DNA of 64,000 nt from contig JADNYV010000021.1 of the NCBI GenBank assembly GCA_015501055.1, positions 310,001 through 374,000 of the forward strand, read 5' to 3'. A program made the translations under genes and the position numbers. Shown one piece after another: positions 21,401 to 33,136 of the stretch; within the stretch, counting starts at the first letter, position 1; each line of letters opens with the position of its first letter. The stretch is from Mucidula mucida (lineage: Eukaryota > Basidiomycota > Agaricomycetes > Agaricales > Physalacriaceae). The notes under the pieces were generated by a model. It saw only the letters and a program-made list of their open reading frames with translations. It was not told where the DNA came from and did not search any database.

Positions 21401-24102
21401 CTCAAGCCGAAGGAAAGAGCCAAAACGCCGTCCTGCAGGCGTTAACCAAGTTAGCGAGCGAGGGCAAAGTACAAGGATTCCACGTGGGGCTTCTCACATT
21501 TTGTCTCGTTGTTGATCCTAACTGCAATATAGGGTCGACTGGGTAGCCTTGGAAAGATCGCCGACGACAAGTATGATGTCGCCGTGACCACTGCCTGTGG
21601 TATGCTCAATCACCTTGTCACGGATAGGGTTGAGCAAGGCCAAGCTTGTATCGAACATCTGCGCAGGACGAATGTCGGACGGGCATCGATCATGGTCTTA
21701 GATAAAGTGCAGGCGACTCCCCAACAGATGGCGAAGAAACCTCAACCTGAGGACGTTCCCCGCTTATTTGACCTCATCACGCCCAAGGACCCCAAGTTTG
21801 CGTGTGCGTTCTACAAGGCCGTGGGTGAGACACTCGTCGCGAAGGACATGGACCAAGCCACACGCATCGCGTATGGAGGACCACAGCGTCGACGGGTCGT
21901 GACACTGCAGGGACAGATGATTGAGGCGAATGGAACGATGGGTGGTGGAGGCAAGGCCGCATCGGGAGGGATGAGCTCGAAGTTCACAGCTGATGCTGTT
22001 GCGCCGAATGTCTTGAGGAACTACGAGCAGGAGAACGAGAAGGCTGAACGTGCGCTACAGGCTGCGCAGCAGGAGAACATGGACGCAGAGACACGCCGGG
22101 ATCAGTTGGTCGCGTCCGGGCCCCAGATAAGCTTAGAGGTCGATAAGCTGAACATGGAGATTGAGAATGGGAAGAAGCGCATTGCGGATGCGGAGAAGCG
22201 CGTTCGCGAGTTGCAGTACGTATTCCTTAGCTTGCCTTCGACGTATTTTTGATCAGTTTTCCAGGTCCCAAAACAAGCCTGATGCTGGCGACCTTGCTCG
22301 TATCAGAAAGCTGAATGCCGACATCAAGACATGGGAGTCAGAACTGGAGTCGCTACTCGAGAATTCAAGCGAGATAGAGGCTGCCATCAAGGATTTGGAG
22401 AAGAGGATCCTTGACATTGGCGGTTCCCGTCTGATGGCCCAGCGGTCCAAGGTTGAGGGCGTGCAGTTCAACATCAACCTCCTTGGTGAGGAGATCACCA
22501 AGGCCGAGGTGGCGTACGAGAAGGCCGGGAATGACATCAAGCGCTTGACCACGTCGCTCAAGACGAACAAGGCCGATTTGGTCAAGGCAGAGGAGGAGAT
22601 GCAGGCGGTAGAGACGGACCTTGAGGAAGTTGAGGCGTACTTGCAAGAACTGAAAAAGGCGGTAGATAAAGCGAAGGGAGAGGAGGAGACGTGGCATGAG
22701 CAACTACAGACGCTGGAGGAGGAGTATGGCGAGATGCAGGAGCAAATTCAGGCGTTCAAGAAGGAACATGTTTGTTAAATTCTTGCACTTTGACGGCTAT
22801 GCCCTGACAGCGTTTATAGGCGAAGCGACAGAATGCGGTCAATGCTGCGCAGAAGGCTGTCGATGAGATCGACGCCGAGATCCGTGAGCTGCGCGACTTG
22901 CATGACGCTCTTCGTCTTGAGGACATTGAGTACGTGGTTTTACTGCTGTCAGTATCACTGTGCTAATGCATTGTTTAGCGATGACGACGATGACGGCGAC
23001 GATGGCGCCAAGGACACAGAGACCAAGGATGCCTCACATGAACAAGACGAGTCTGAGGACGTGAAACCTGACGTTGAGATGGAGGATGTGAAATCCGAGC
23101 CTGACACTCCGAAGAGCAAATTGCCGGTGTTTACTCTTGAGCAACTCAAGAAGATGAAGAGGCGCGACCTTACTGCCGACGTCCAGATTTGGCAAGGTAC
23201 GTGGCTGTCGGTTCGTCGTGGTCTTAATTCATGACACTGATGAATTTTGGAAGATCGCTTGGAGAAGAAGGGGCAACCTAATTTCTCTGTCAAGGCTGAC
23301 TACAAGAAGAAGGAGGCAGAGTTCACTGACCGTGCGGATGATGTTGACCTCATTACGGCACAGCGGGATGCGCAGAAGGCCGAGTATGAGGGGTTGAGGA
23401 AGAAGAGGCTGGATGGGTTTATGACGGGGTTCAGCATGATCTCGTTGAAATTGAAAGAGATGTATCAGGTACGATGTTTTTATCACCTATCGCGTCGTCT
23501 ACTGACACGGATGGGTTTTAGATGATCACGCTAGGTGGGAATGCCGAGTTGGAGTTAGTCGACAGTATGGATCCTTCTCTGAAGGCATCATCTTCAGCGT
23601 TATGCCGCCCAAAAAGAGCTGGAGGAATATTTCCAATTTGTCGGGAGGGGAGAAGACGCTTAGTTCGCTTGCGCTGGTGTTTGCTCTTCATGAATACAAG
23701 GTATTCAAGTTCATGGCGCGCAGGAATAATCGCTTATTTGATTTCAGCCCACGCCCCTCTACTTCATGGACGAGATTGACGCTGCGCTTGACTTCCGAAA
23801 TGTGTCAATCGTGGCGAACTACATCAAGGATAGGACGAAGAATGCGCAGTTCATTATTATTTCCCTGAGGTGCGTTTCGCGCCCTTCAATCCAGTTCGAC
23901 GCTGAACGTGATGACAGAAATAACATGTTCGAGTTATCGAATCGGCTTATCGGGATATACAAGACGTCCAATGCTACCCATAGTAAGTGTAAGCTACGCT
24001 TCTCGCTAAGAGCAATGCTGATGTGTATTCGTAGGTATATCCATTGATAACCAGGCGGGGCAAGTTGGTGTTTTGCAGCATCAGGAGGGGTCGGCTTTAT
24101 AG
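18443..24102 (+). CDS. SMC4: Condensin subunit SMC4 (structural maintenance of chromosomes 4)
   Basis: ATPase of the condensin complex that compacts mitotic chromosomes. An acidic/basic low-complexity N-terminus of about 300 residues leads to LVNFKSYAGRQEIGPF, Walker A GPNGSGKSN, LQGEVESIALMKPKG, a first coiled coil, the hinge (GFHGRLGSLGKIADDKYDVA, NVGRASIMVLDK, MGGGGKA), a second coiled coil, the signature NLSGGEKTLSSLALVFAL, Walker B PLYFMDEIDAALD and the end SISIDNQ. At least 16 exons; the intron at 20349-20397 uses a GC donor. Two single-base deletions break the frame: in the A5 run at 18682-18686 and near 23574 (TT where TTT is needed for DPFSEG). Since SMC4 is essential, these are probably consensus errors. 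Divergent from the HNH gene with 119 bases between starts. Confidence 0.95.
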
Positions 24103-24185
24103 TCTTTGGTTTTGGGACTTCTCTATCTACTCACGATATGTATTATATAGCATGATATCTTCACGTCTAATGATTTATATCCTGG

Positions 24186-24797
24186 TCAGTATCTTGGGTC
24201 TGCGGATGCTTCAAGAACTCGGTGTTCGATGTTCATTGGAGCCGTGTGTGGCGCAATAATATCTTGAGCTGATGCTAGCATTCTATCAAGCATAGACGGT
24301 TTTTTTTTCCACCTCCACAAAAATGCGCTTTCCAGGCTACCTTGTAGAGCATGGTACTGTAGGTCGACGCAATTCACATACGGGTCACGGGTCTTGAAGT
24401 AAGCTATATACATCATAATCACGGACCACTTTGTCAGGCACGAGCTAATAAAATTCAGTCCGCTAAGCGGAACTGTCCAAAAAAGCAATTTAAGGTCGTG
24501 AAGCTTTCGCTGTAACTTCAGACATAATGGTACAGGCTTGAAGTTCGGTCGAAACGCTACAGTAGATCCGGGTATAAAATATTCGAAGAGGTCGTCCAGC
24601 TAAGCAATGGGGAACTTTCTAAAAAGTTCGTGTATATCTACAATGACGCTCGTGGAGACGCGTTCAGGGAACGAGTGAAGGCGGAAGGTGTGACAATAAG
24701 CATTCAAGAACGACGCGTTATTGATGAGTATTTGGCTTGGGCTTTGAGGAGGAGCTGGCAATGCGCACTTCCCACCTTGCTTCCACCCTGACGACAA
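24186..24797 (-). pseudogene. Unrecognised ORF interrupted by a stop
   Basis: On the minus strand a protein-like frame runs NNASFLNAYCHTFRLHSFPE, HELFRKFPIA, a TAG at about 24600, then in the same frame LDDLFEYFIPGSTVAFRPNF, CLKLQRKLHDLKLLFW and on to about 24186. The residue composition looks coding, and the same frame continues after the stop, which suggests a real but broken gene of about 200 residues. I do not recognise the family. It could also be an intact gene with a short unusual intron. Confidence 0.35.
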
Positions 24798-24799
24798 GA

Positions 24800-25467
24800 T
24801 GGCAAAACCTACGAATGCACAGCAAAGGAACCTGCAGCCTCTCGACTTCGCGTGGCTAGGAACTAATCAGTGACCGGTAGGACACCGCAGTTGTATACCA
24901 ATACCACTGTAAATTCCCTCTGTCCAAGGAAATTGGCATCAACGTGGAGCTCGGGATCATGACCAGAGCAATCAGCACAGTGCCTTCCTTCATTGTTGTG
25001 ATCCTTCACGCTGTGGGACCGGTGCTGTCTTAGTTAGGCGGCTAGCCCTCCGCTTCTCAGGCCGTAGAACTCGCAGATGAGCGCATCTCCCACTTTTTGT
25101 GCGTGAATGATTGATTTGTTCGGTTGGCTGGTTTACGGACATCAGAGTCAGATGATAGTATGAAATTAGGCGGCGACGTCTCCGCTTCCCCTTTTCAATG
25201 AGCCTCAGTCGGGAAGGTTGCATACACTGGACTGGTATCGTTCTTAGGTGATACATCAAGGTTGTCGGTGAATCCTCCGCCTACGAGTTATGTGTTCACA
25301 GCGATGGGCACTGCCTGTCAGAACACTCCGGCGAACTGAATTGTAGGAAACGCATGGGGACTTCATATGCCAGTTCTTGATACACAACTTTGTCGACAGT
25401 AATTCATTTAAAGGCCTCAGGGAATGGTACGAAAGGCGCATCCACCGTTGCAGTTTCTTCCTCCCAT
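24800..25467. other. Intergenic region, no gene seen
   Basis: About 670 bases with short frames only, unremarkable composition and no repeat recognised. Confidence 0.4.
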
Positions 25468-25809
25468 ATGACAGTTCTATCCTCCAACCAGGAGGCTCTC
25501 ATCGAGGCTTGCCTTTACGCTTTAGGACTGCTCAATAGTCCATCCCCCGCTCTATCGTTCTTCATCGCCGCGACAGCCTGCGTACATATCGGGCTGGTGC
25601 CCCGGCTGTGGCCTGGCAAGGTTCTTCCAGCGACGTTGGATAACATTGAAGCCGCCAAGGCGCGTTTACACGACGAAGCTGCGCACCGGAAGACAGTGGC
25701 GATGTATGATATCTGCATTCGCGGAATTGCGAGCTTGGAGGTGTACGTGGTCGCGTCTTCTGTGCTCAGTCAGTTGACAATAGCGTTGCAGTTTACGCGT
25801 TGGTGTTGA
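25468..25809 (+). CDS. Hypothetical small protein, possibly membrane-associated
   Basis: From the ATG at 25468 the frame encodes MTVLSSNQEALIEACLYALG, a hydrophobic stretch (SFFIAATACVHIGLVP), an amphipathic part (LDNIEAAKARLHDEAAHRK) and a second apolar stretch (LEVYVVASSVLSQL) before TGA. About 113 residues. The composition is protein-like, but I know no family and the gene may continue through introns. The open frame reaches further upstream to about 25390 without an ATG. Confidence 0.35.
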   Translation: MTVLSSNQEALIEACLYALGLLNSPSPALSFFIAATACVHIGLVPRLWPGKVLPATLDNIEAAKARLHDEAAHRKTVAMYDICIRGIASLEVYVVASSVLSQLTIALQFTRWC

Positions 25810-26221
25810 TGATCTTCTTGATAAGCACTACGCCCTTTGCAGGATGAGTCGTATCCATTGCTATGTTTGGGTCGCGTACGATCTTTGCATCCAATCTAGG
25901 CGCTGTAAGTACGACGTCGGCACCGTCGTCCGAGACCTTGAACATGAAATGAACTCTTTATCGTTGCTTGCGAGTTAAGGTAAATCTTACATGTTCCACT
26001 CGTAGTACTGCGTTCTAACAGGCACGTTAATTTTTTTGTTCCTTCCAGCTATTCTCCTCCAACTCAAGTTGTTTGTGTCGCGACGCGTATTCCATAGAAA
26101 TGCACAGTTCTTGTTTAACATGAAGTAAAATATGGTGGTCAACTGACGGTCGGAGAAATAGAGCAACATGTCCTCAAATGGCCTATCGCCTGATGTCACG
26201 CGTTTCCTTCTGACCATCATC
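25810..26221. other. Spacer upstream of F-box-like copy A
   Basis: No gene supported in these 410 bases. Confidence 0.4.
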
Positions 26222-27189
26222 ATGCCGAGCGACGAATCAGCCATCCCAGTGGATGTATACTACAACATTTTGCGTCGAATCAAAGACTTGACGTTCCTAT
26301 GGACTACATGTCGCGTTGTGTCTCGCGAGTTTCGCGACGCGGTGGACTTGGTGTTTATTCGTCAATATCTCCCTCAAACCTACCTCGCAGTCGACACGGG
26401 TGAGTGCGCTCCATCAAGGAGAATATTCACAAATTGACTGGTAGCGCGACTATAGATTCAAATCTCTCCTTCGACGGCCTCGGGCCCTCGACCCCACCGA
26501 TCCCGCCATCGCGATCTTCAAAGATAAAGATTGCAGCTCGATATCAAGCCAGACTGGAATAATCTCTCTCTCACGGCGAACTGGAAAAAGACGTTCAGCG
26601 AGCTTTTTGCAGAGGAAAAGGCGTCATGCGGGAACTACTTGAGGCTGCAAAGCCCTCGATCGACATCAGAGTTTTGAGGTCGCGATGGATTTTGTGCTGG
26701 CGACGTTCGACTCCCACGTCGAGATTGCTAGAAGGCAAGTGAGGGATCGCCGTATCCTGGCCGTATCAAGCGACATGTTTTGGATGGAAACGCACAGATT
26801 CGAAAGGGTACAAGAGAGTCACAGCGGCGCGCAACGAGCTGGGGTGGTTGGAATTCAGCGACTCGGAGGAAGAGGAGGAAGGACGCGAAGAAACAGAAGA
26901 AGATGAAGACGATGATGATGATGAATCAGACGACGATGAAGAGGGAGATGAGGACTCAGACGACGATGAAGAAGGAGAGGAGAACGACGATGATGAGGAA
27001 GAGGAGCATGATGACGAACAGGCAAGTGAACGAGACTCCGAGGAAAGTGACGCTGGCCGAAGAACAAAACGACGCACAGAAGGGCGTACGACACGGGCAC
27101 ACCGGGGCAAGTCTCTTCCTCCGACAGTCCTGACCAGTCCAGCGCCGACGAGTTTCGCGTTCACGTTCAAGGCTCCTCCCGGGCAGTAG
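26222..27189 (+). pseudogene. F-box-like protein copy A (deleted/frameshifted)
   Basis: Starts MPSDESAIPVDVYYNILRRI, then KDLTFLWTTCRVVSREF and DAVDLVFIRQYLPQTY, closely matching the gene at 14302. After an intron (gtgagt at 26400 to about 26455) the frame is lost. Compared with copy B, about 100 bases are missing near 26535 and two smaller pieces near 26628 and 26664. The acidic region (26848-27060), RRTKRRTEGRTT and the end FAFTFKAPPG are preserved in frame, so the 3' half could still be translated. It forms the outer part of the left arm of the large inverted repeat. Confidence 0.75.
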
Positions 27190-27650
27190 GTGCGTATAAT
27201 TTCTTGTTGCTGGACCTCGACTCGGAAATTGACGACAGACGTATTTAACGCAAATGTCGTGTCATCAAATATAGTCCGATTGATAAAGACAGTGTTCGTG
27301 GGATGTCGAAGGGGGAAAGCAACTGTTCAAGGTCCTCAGTCATCGTGGTCGTTTGTATAGGTGACACATTGCTGAGTGAGGCGAAGGGTAGGCGTGGCCA
27401 GAAACAGAACAAGTGCCAGGAACGATCACCGTGGTCGCTCTCGATTTGAGTACCGACCGTCGTGGAGAGAACGATTCATCCTACGCAACTCGAGCCTGGC
27501 GCTACATATTGATCTTTACGAGGGCATACGTTTGATTGATCCCAGAGAGGATAGCAGTTGCTTCCGACCACAATTCCGTAATGCTGCCACAATTTCTTGA
27601 CCGACATCGAGGCTGTCTATGTCTATCTAATCGACGCGTGCCGAGTATAG
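27190..27650. repeat. Spacer between F-box copy A and TATA-repeat copy A
   Basis: No gene. The stretch is matched in inverted orientation at about 37367-37823, so it is part of the inverted-repeat arm. Confidence 0.6.
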
Positions 27651-28547
27651 GATATACATTGAACGCTCAAGAACGGATGTGATACATGTCGAAGTACACT
27701 ACGACTGAGCCGCCCAGTCACGGAAGAAATATGGGTGAAGGGGGTGAAGAAACAATGCTCACCTCTTACGCCTCACCACGCGCTAGAAAAGGTTAGCACA
27801 CAAACTACGCTACTCTCATCACGCGCTAGAAAAGGTCAGCACACCAACTACACTACTCTCACTCTCACTCAAAACTCAAAGTACCTAGACGTACCTTCTA
27901 CGCAGTCAACTCAGTCTTGAGGAACTGTTGAGGCTTTTGAGGACGTCGTCGAACTTTTGAGGGAATCGCGTAAGTCGTGGCTGACAGCAACGATGATGAG
28001 CCACAATTTACAACCGTGAACAACGACGACGACGCACCCTTGCAATGACGCCTATCGCTGTTTGCCGACGGCCGTGTTGAGGGACCTGGCTCGACAGCCC
28101 CGGCTTGTGTATGACTAGAGGAAAGTCAGCGAACTGGACTAGGTGATGTGATGTGACTGGGCGGCTGAAGGAGAGAAGCACAGGTCTTGCCCTTTTTATA
28201 GTGCGAGCTGCTGTAGAGGACGAATGGGGAAAGAGCTGATGATGGGCAATGGCATCGCTTAAGAACAATAGGCCGAACACGAGTTCCATTGTGGGTCCTT
28301 TGCTCTTGATAAGAATTTACATAAAATGCAGGGATTGAATTGTCCATTCTGAACGCATGGCAATGGACAGGATCAGCGATGGGCCTTTGTTCGACTTTGG
28401 CCTCAAATCAGGAAACGACAATGGAGACAATGGGTCAGAACAGGCGTTTCTCTTGGTGCACAACAGTCACCGATGACTCTGAACCGTCGGAATCATTGGA
28501 CCGAAGACAAGGGCATCCAAATTTCTTGCCACGTGACCGCGGTGGCG
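27651..28547 (-). repeat. Dispersed TATA-box repeat, copy A
   Basis: Minus-strand copy of a roughly 0.9 kb repeat found also at 36460, 40016 and 61010. Ordered landmarks on the repeat's own sense strand: CCACCGCGGTCACGTGGCAA, GACGGTTCAGAGTC, CATTTTATGTAAATTCTTAT, CTATAAAAAGGGCAAG (TATA, at about 28190-28200 here), CCGCCCAGTCACATC, three spaced CCTCAAAAG/CCTCAAGAC motifs, and imperfect tandem units of about 45 bp containing CCTTTTCTAGCGCGTG. No ORF shared by all copies is evident. Confidence 0.8.
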
Positions 28548-28629
28548 GACTTGCGCAGCAAACAAAGGTATCCATATTTTAGATCTATATCCACGAGAAT
28601 ATTAGTTCTTGAAAGACTCTGGAGCAAGC

Positions 28630-28900
28630 ATTGTCACTGCTGGATCATGGTCGCCTCAATCCTAGATGCAGATGCGATGTAGAGGACAGATGGGGAAAGA
28701 GCTGATGATGGGCAATGGCATCGCGGGATGACGAGCGGGAATGGAAACAACAAATTCATGGTGTAACAAGACTCTGAACCGTCGGAAACCGAACCCCATG
28801 CAGGAGGCGTGCATTTTTCATTGTCACGTGATCGCGTGGCGCACGCCGGAGTACGCGAAGGGGAGTGAAGAAGAGCAGTAAGCAGTGAGAGCCGCCGATT
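28630..28900 (-). repeat. Truncated, diverged piece of the TATA repeat
   Basis: Contains minus-strand counterparts of GTAGAGGACA..GGGGAAAGAGCTGATGATGG, CTGAACCGTCGG and CACGTGATCGCGTGGCGCAC, all landmarks of the 5' half of the repeat, but more diverged than copies A-C. It sits just inside the left arm of the inverted repeat, next to the permease 3' end. Confidence 0.65.
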
Positions 28901-28956
28901 GACAGAAATTTCTCTTCCATAAATCATAGGATACAACACACACCCATTGAACAGAT

Positions 28957-31628
28957 TTAGAATAAGATTGCAGCCACTTTTTCAAGAAATGTTGTTGGAG
29001 GAACCTCAGGCAACTCTGTCTCCTCTATCGTCGGAATACCCTGATAAACATTAGTTAGCAGCCGCAACAACATCACAAGGAGTCCCACTGTAGTCAGATC
29101 CATTTCCTCCGACTTCCATATCGACGTCCGCTTCACAATCTTGTACCCGAAATAAAAAGCGGCGAATATCGGCAAGTTGATGTCTTCATCACTGTGAGTC
29201 GAAGAGAAAATCGGTAACTGGCGGGCTTACACGCAACAAGGAAATCAGACACGTTAAAATCAAAAAAGACTGCGTATCCATTGACAAGTGTGAAGAACAC
29301 AGTCCAGAAGACGCCCCAATAAGATATCCACGGTTGCCAGTTGTTGTGATAGACGTTGCTCTTCAAGTCGAAGCCTTGAGCTATCATGCCGCGACCTGGG
29401 AGGGCGAACGGGATCGTAAATGAATGTCTGGGCAAGGGAAATCGCTGGTACTGACGGAAGAAGATATAGGTCAAGTTGATACAGAACCATCCGATGAAGC
29501 CTCCCGTAGTCGTGAGATTAACGAACCAACTAGAAAAAAACATTCAGCCACTTTCCCAACTAACGGCCGTCCTGCGTACTTGAACACCGTCTCCGCGCCA
29601 CTGTTGATCGACATGAAGGACAGCAAAGTGAAGCACGACTAGCAAGCAACAACGGCCGGTCAGCAGCTTTTCCCCCACAGAAGGTCTAGTAGACTAACCG
29701 TGACAAGGACTGCGACAAGTGGTAAACCCTTCTTCGTACAACGAGTCAAAATCCTGGGAGCCTGCCCGCGCAACGCAAGACCATAAAGTATACGCGATCC
29801 ACAGAATAAGAAGCTGTTCCCAGCGGAGAACGCGCTCGTGAAAACGGCGCCGTTGATAATGTGCGGCAAGACTTATTGAATTCAGTCCACCCCCATTAAC
29901 GGTCATATGATCTAGCGCACCTTGGATCCCAGCCCGGTTGATAGCGATGACGAACGGGGATTGAGCGGCGTTACCAGTTGCTGTAGATCATCGAATGATA
30001 GTATACATAGGGTGGCGGTACACATACAGTTCAACAATGCGTCATCATCATAGGCAACGAGCATCCCGATCATTAAGATTCCCAATATCTGTGATGTGAT
30101 ATGAGGCGCGCTGATGAGAAAGTACATAGATCACAACTCACGTAGAACAGAACGATGCGGAAGAACACGCGTTTGACAGCTTTGCGGATGTTACGACGCG
30201 GGCTTTCGGTCTCCGAGGCGGCGCTTATCGATAGTACGTGTAAGTGTGAGAGGCGAAGATGGATGGCACGTACATCGCGACCAGCTCCATCCCCTGGAAC
30301 GAGAACGCTGCTTGCACAATCACAGAGAGCAATGCGAGAAAGCGATCTGTGTGAATATTGGAAACCAGACCGGCACGGTTGATCGCTCCGGGATTTTTCC
30401 AGTACTAAGAGTACGAGTTAGCTGAAGGGAGGCGAAAGAGCGAGATAATGATACTTACACGGAATCCAATACGGTCGTGGTCAGGGCCTCCGCCGAGATC
30501 GATGACAAGCCCAGCTAAAATTAAACCAATGATAGTAGATACTGCACTGCCATGAGAAACAACTCCATATGTTCAGTTGTTTTTTGAACGACGCACACTT
30601 GATCAATGAGAAAATGAACTCCGCTAGACAAGCACATCAACGTCGAAATCAACAACAACGTCAAGCGCAAAAGCGTACATTCTCCAAAATACCTGAACGA
30701 AAAGTGTCAGAAGAAGTTTCGGGAACCAGTTGATAAACGACTCGCCTCACGCCAAAGATGTTGATAACGCACATAAGGACAAGTATGACAGCAATGTATA
30801 TCCCGGTGTGTCCGGTCTGCGAGACTCAGTTGGCGGACTGCACAACAAACCATCAAAACCACTCACATTGGGATCCCAAAACGTTAACAGAATAGTCGCA
30901 GCGCTAACTTCCACCGGAACCGAAATCCTGAAAGGGAACAGCGTTGAGAACGCGAGATTCTTTGCGCGTCTCTCACTCACGCGTTTCCGTAAAAGTAGTT
31001 CTGTCACCATCGTGTCAGCAGCCATCAACGCCTGTGTCACGACACATACCCAGCCCACAGCGAACCCCAACGCCGGGTCGACCCATCTCGCCGCTACGCC
31101 ACATCCATAAGTCCCATAACAATCACAAAAGGAGCAAGCATTGAATACCAAAGTGAGGAAACGTGCCCGAAATCGGTGCCCATGTCGTCATTTCGCCAAC
31201 AGCACAGAGTGATCTGGGACGTATAGCGTGTGAGATAAAGGGTGAATACAGACGCACGAGTATGCCACGGTCCCCACCAATGCATACGCAATTAGCGCGC
31301 CGAGAGGCCCTGCCGCGCGCAGAGCACTGCCAGAGCCCAAGAACAGCCCAGTTCCGAGCGTGCCAGCAATCTGTGCGTGCGTCAAGTTCTGTCGATAGGA
31401 AGATCCAAGCAGAGCGACATACCGCTATCCTGAAAATTTTCAGAGCGAAACACTTATCAAAGAATGGCGGACGCACATTTGAACATGGCGCTGCTTTAGG
31501 CGGCGCTGAACATGGTCCAATTCGCGCTCGTCGAAATGGAAGTTGTTGGCGTTGGCGCCAACAGCATTCGCGAAGGACTGAACCTCGACGCTATCGTCAA
31601 CCTTTGCCTGCTTCTCGATATCGGTCAT
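28957..31628 (-). CDS. Amino-acid permease (fungal APC/YAT family)
   Basis: Plasma-membrane amino-acid/proton symporter of the Gap1-like family. The start MTDIEKQAKVDDSVEVQ at 31626-31628 is followed by a hydrophilic N-terminus and the hallmark HVQMIAIAGTLGTGLFLGSG. Then come LCAVGEMTTWAPISGTFPHF, NYFYGNAISVPVEVSAATIL, GVRYFGESEFIF, GPDHDRIGFRYW, SFQGMELVAIAASETESPR, VLPHIINGAVFTSAFSAGNS, SCFTLLSFMSINSG and WQPWISYWGVFW, ending EVPPTTFLEKVAAILF. About 12 membrane spans. Some 17 exons join without a frameshift; four are microexons of 7, 20, 14 and 25 nt, and one intron (30693-30745) has a GC donor. This permease is intact, unlike its GatA neighbour. Confidence 0.93.
31423..31429 (-). other. 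7-nt microexon of the permease gene
   Basis: GATAGCG lies between introns 31430-31476 (gtgcgt..cag) and 31371-31422 (gtatgt..cag). Including it gives QMIAIAGTLG, the conserved start of the first membrane helix; skipping it destroys the frame. Further short exons lie at 30981-31000 (20 nt), 30679-30692 (14 nt) and 30599-30623 (25 nt). Confidence 0.88.
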
Positions 31629-32029
31629 GGTGGTGCTACAAAAGAGGACCCGGTGGACATAGATAGGCTGACCCACTTTAAGACTCAAGAACCATGCGAG
31701 TTGCGGCGCGATCAGTCGAACTGCGTTGATGTGAAAAGCTTGATGGAGAAGGGGGTTCTCCGGATGGATCACTAAAGGCGTGCCAGGATAAGTGTCAATG
31801 AAATTATCGCATAAATAGCTCGAAGGCGGGCTGATCCACATGTACACCGGGGCATGACAGGAACTGAATCTCAGAGAATCAAAACACGGTTACGACGGCA
31901 AGAAGACTACGAAGATCCCCCAAACCACTCGAGGATGGCTTCAAACGCATTACAACCACCGGAAGTCTGATGAGCGTATTCAGAGTCTTTACGGAAGGTG
32001 ATGTATCGAATGACCTACCAGACATGAGA

Positions 32030-32840
32030 TGCACACGGGCAACAAACACCCCAGAGGTCATAGCGGCAAGGACGGCACCTGCCTCAAGCACGGTACGGCA
32101 GAAGCAAAAGCGGGGGCAGGATTTTACGCACAAAGAGGCTGGATTTGAGAGTAGCCCTGAAGGTGCCCGAAATCCTGAACCAATCCAATCAGGTGGGGGA
32201 AGCGCTGGTCGCTAACAGCAGAGTAGGGAGGAAGACAATAGTCTTGATCTAGAAATCCCACAGGCTCTGATGATAGCAGGAGCACTACCAGAAATAGGAT
32301 ACCAAGCTTTTCGAATTAGGGCACTACAAAAGAATCCAGGGCGAGTGAGATGGAACGCAAATATGAGAGCAACCCAGGACGTGGCAAAGATAGCCTTTGG
32401 AGACGCTCCGAAAACAACCTGGAAATCCTTGAGACATAAAGACATAGAAGGACACGTACTATATGCTCTGCATGATGCATAACATGTGGATTCGCATTGC
32501 CTGAAACCCCACTATGCGCCAGAATACCAGGAACGAGCATACTGCAAACACTGCTACGGCGAGATAAAAACCCTGGAACACATCGTGTCTAAATGTACGT
32601 CGCCGGGACAGAAGGAAGTATGGGAACTCACAAGAGAAGTTGTCGAGAATCGTCTAATCCTTTGGAGATACCCATCAATCCCAAACATTGTAAGCAGCGC
32701 AAATCCGGTGATAAAGAACGGGAACGACAAGTGTGAGACAGGGAAAGAGATATTCTACAGAATAGTAATGCCACATCAGCTCAAGTCATTTGGAACGCAC
32801 CATGGTTATCCGGAAAGAGATGCTGCCTTTACACAGTAAG
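32030..32840 (+). mobile_element. Non-LTR retrotransposon (LINE) ORF2 3' remnant
   Basis: Around 32340-32480 the frame reads TTWKSLRHKDIEGHVLYALH, and after one stop HVDSHCLKPHYAPEYQERAY, CKHCYGEIKTLEHIVSKC. This is the C-terminal part of fungal LINE polyproteins: the segment after RNase H with a CX2C-X8-H-X4-C zinc knuckle, followed by GQKEVWELTREV. The reverse transcriptase core is absent. At least one in-frame stop (about 32482) makes it a dead fragment. It lies between the permease and GatA genes inside the inverted-repeat loop. Confidence 0.7.
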
Positions 32841-33136
32841 AAATCGCTGGAAGAGAAAAATCAACACTGTCTGATACGCACAAACGATTCGGGAAGAAAG
32901 CCCTCCTTAAGGACAAAGTCTTGATGACTTGGAAGGGATCGCTGCATGTTACCCCCAATGATTGAACGGAGCAGAGCGGGTTTTATTGGTACGGCGACGT
33001 GAGGATCGGGAAGCGCAAGGTAAGTTACAAGGACAGCGCGGCATGGAATAGAATTCCCAAGTCAGTCCGAGTCCCACGGATAATGCGTAAAGTATTTCCT
33101 CGCGGTGAACACAATTCCAATGGACAAACTGGTGTA

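Noticed and set aside
27651..28547. TATA repeat as a solo LTR
   Set aside because: TG..CA ends can be chosen (TGTGCGCC..ATGTATCA), but flanking 5-bp target duplications do not match and shared sequence extends past those ends in copies B and C. I keep it as an unclassified repeat.
31163..31666. 167-codon plus-strand frame
   Set aside because: Antisense of the permease 5' exons.
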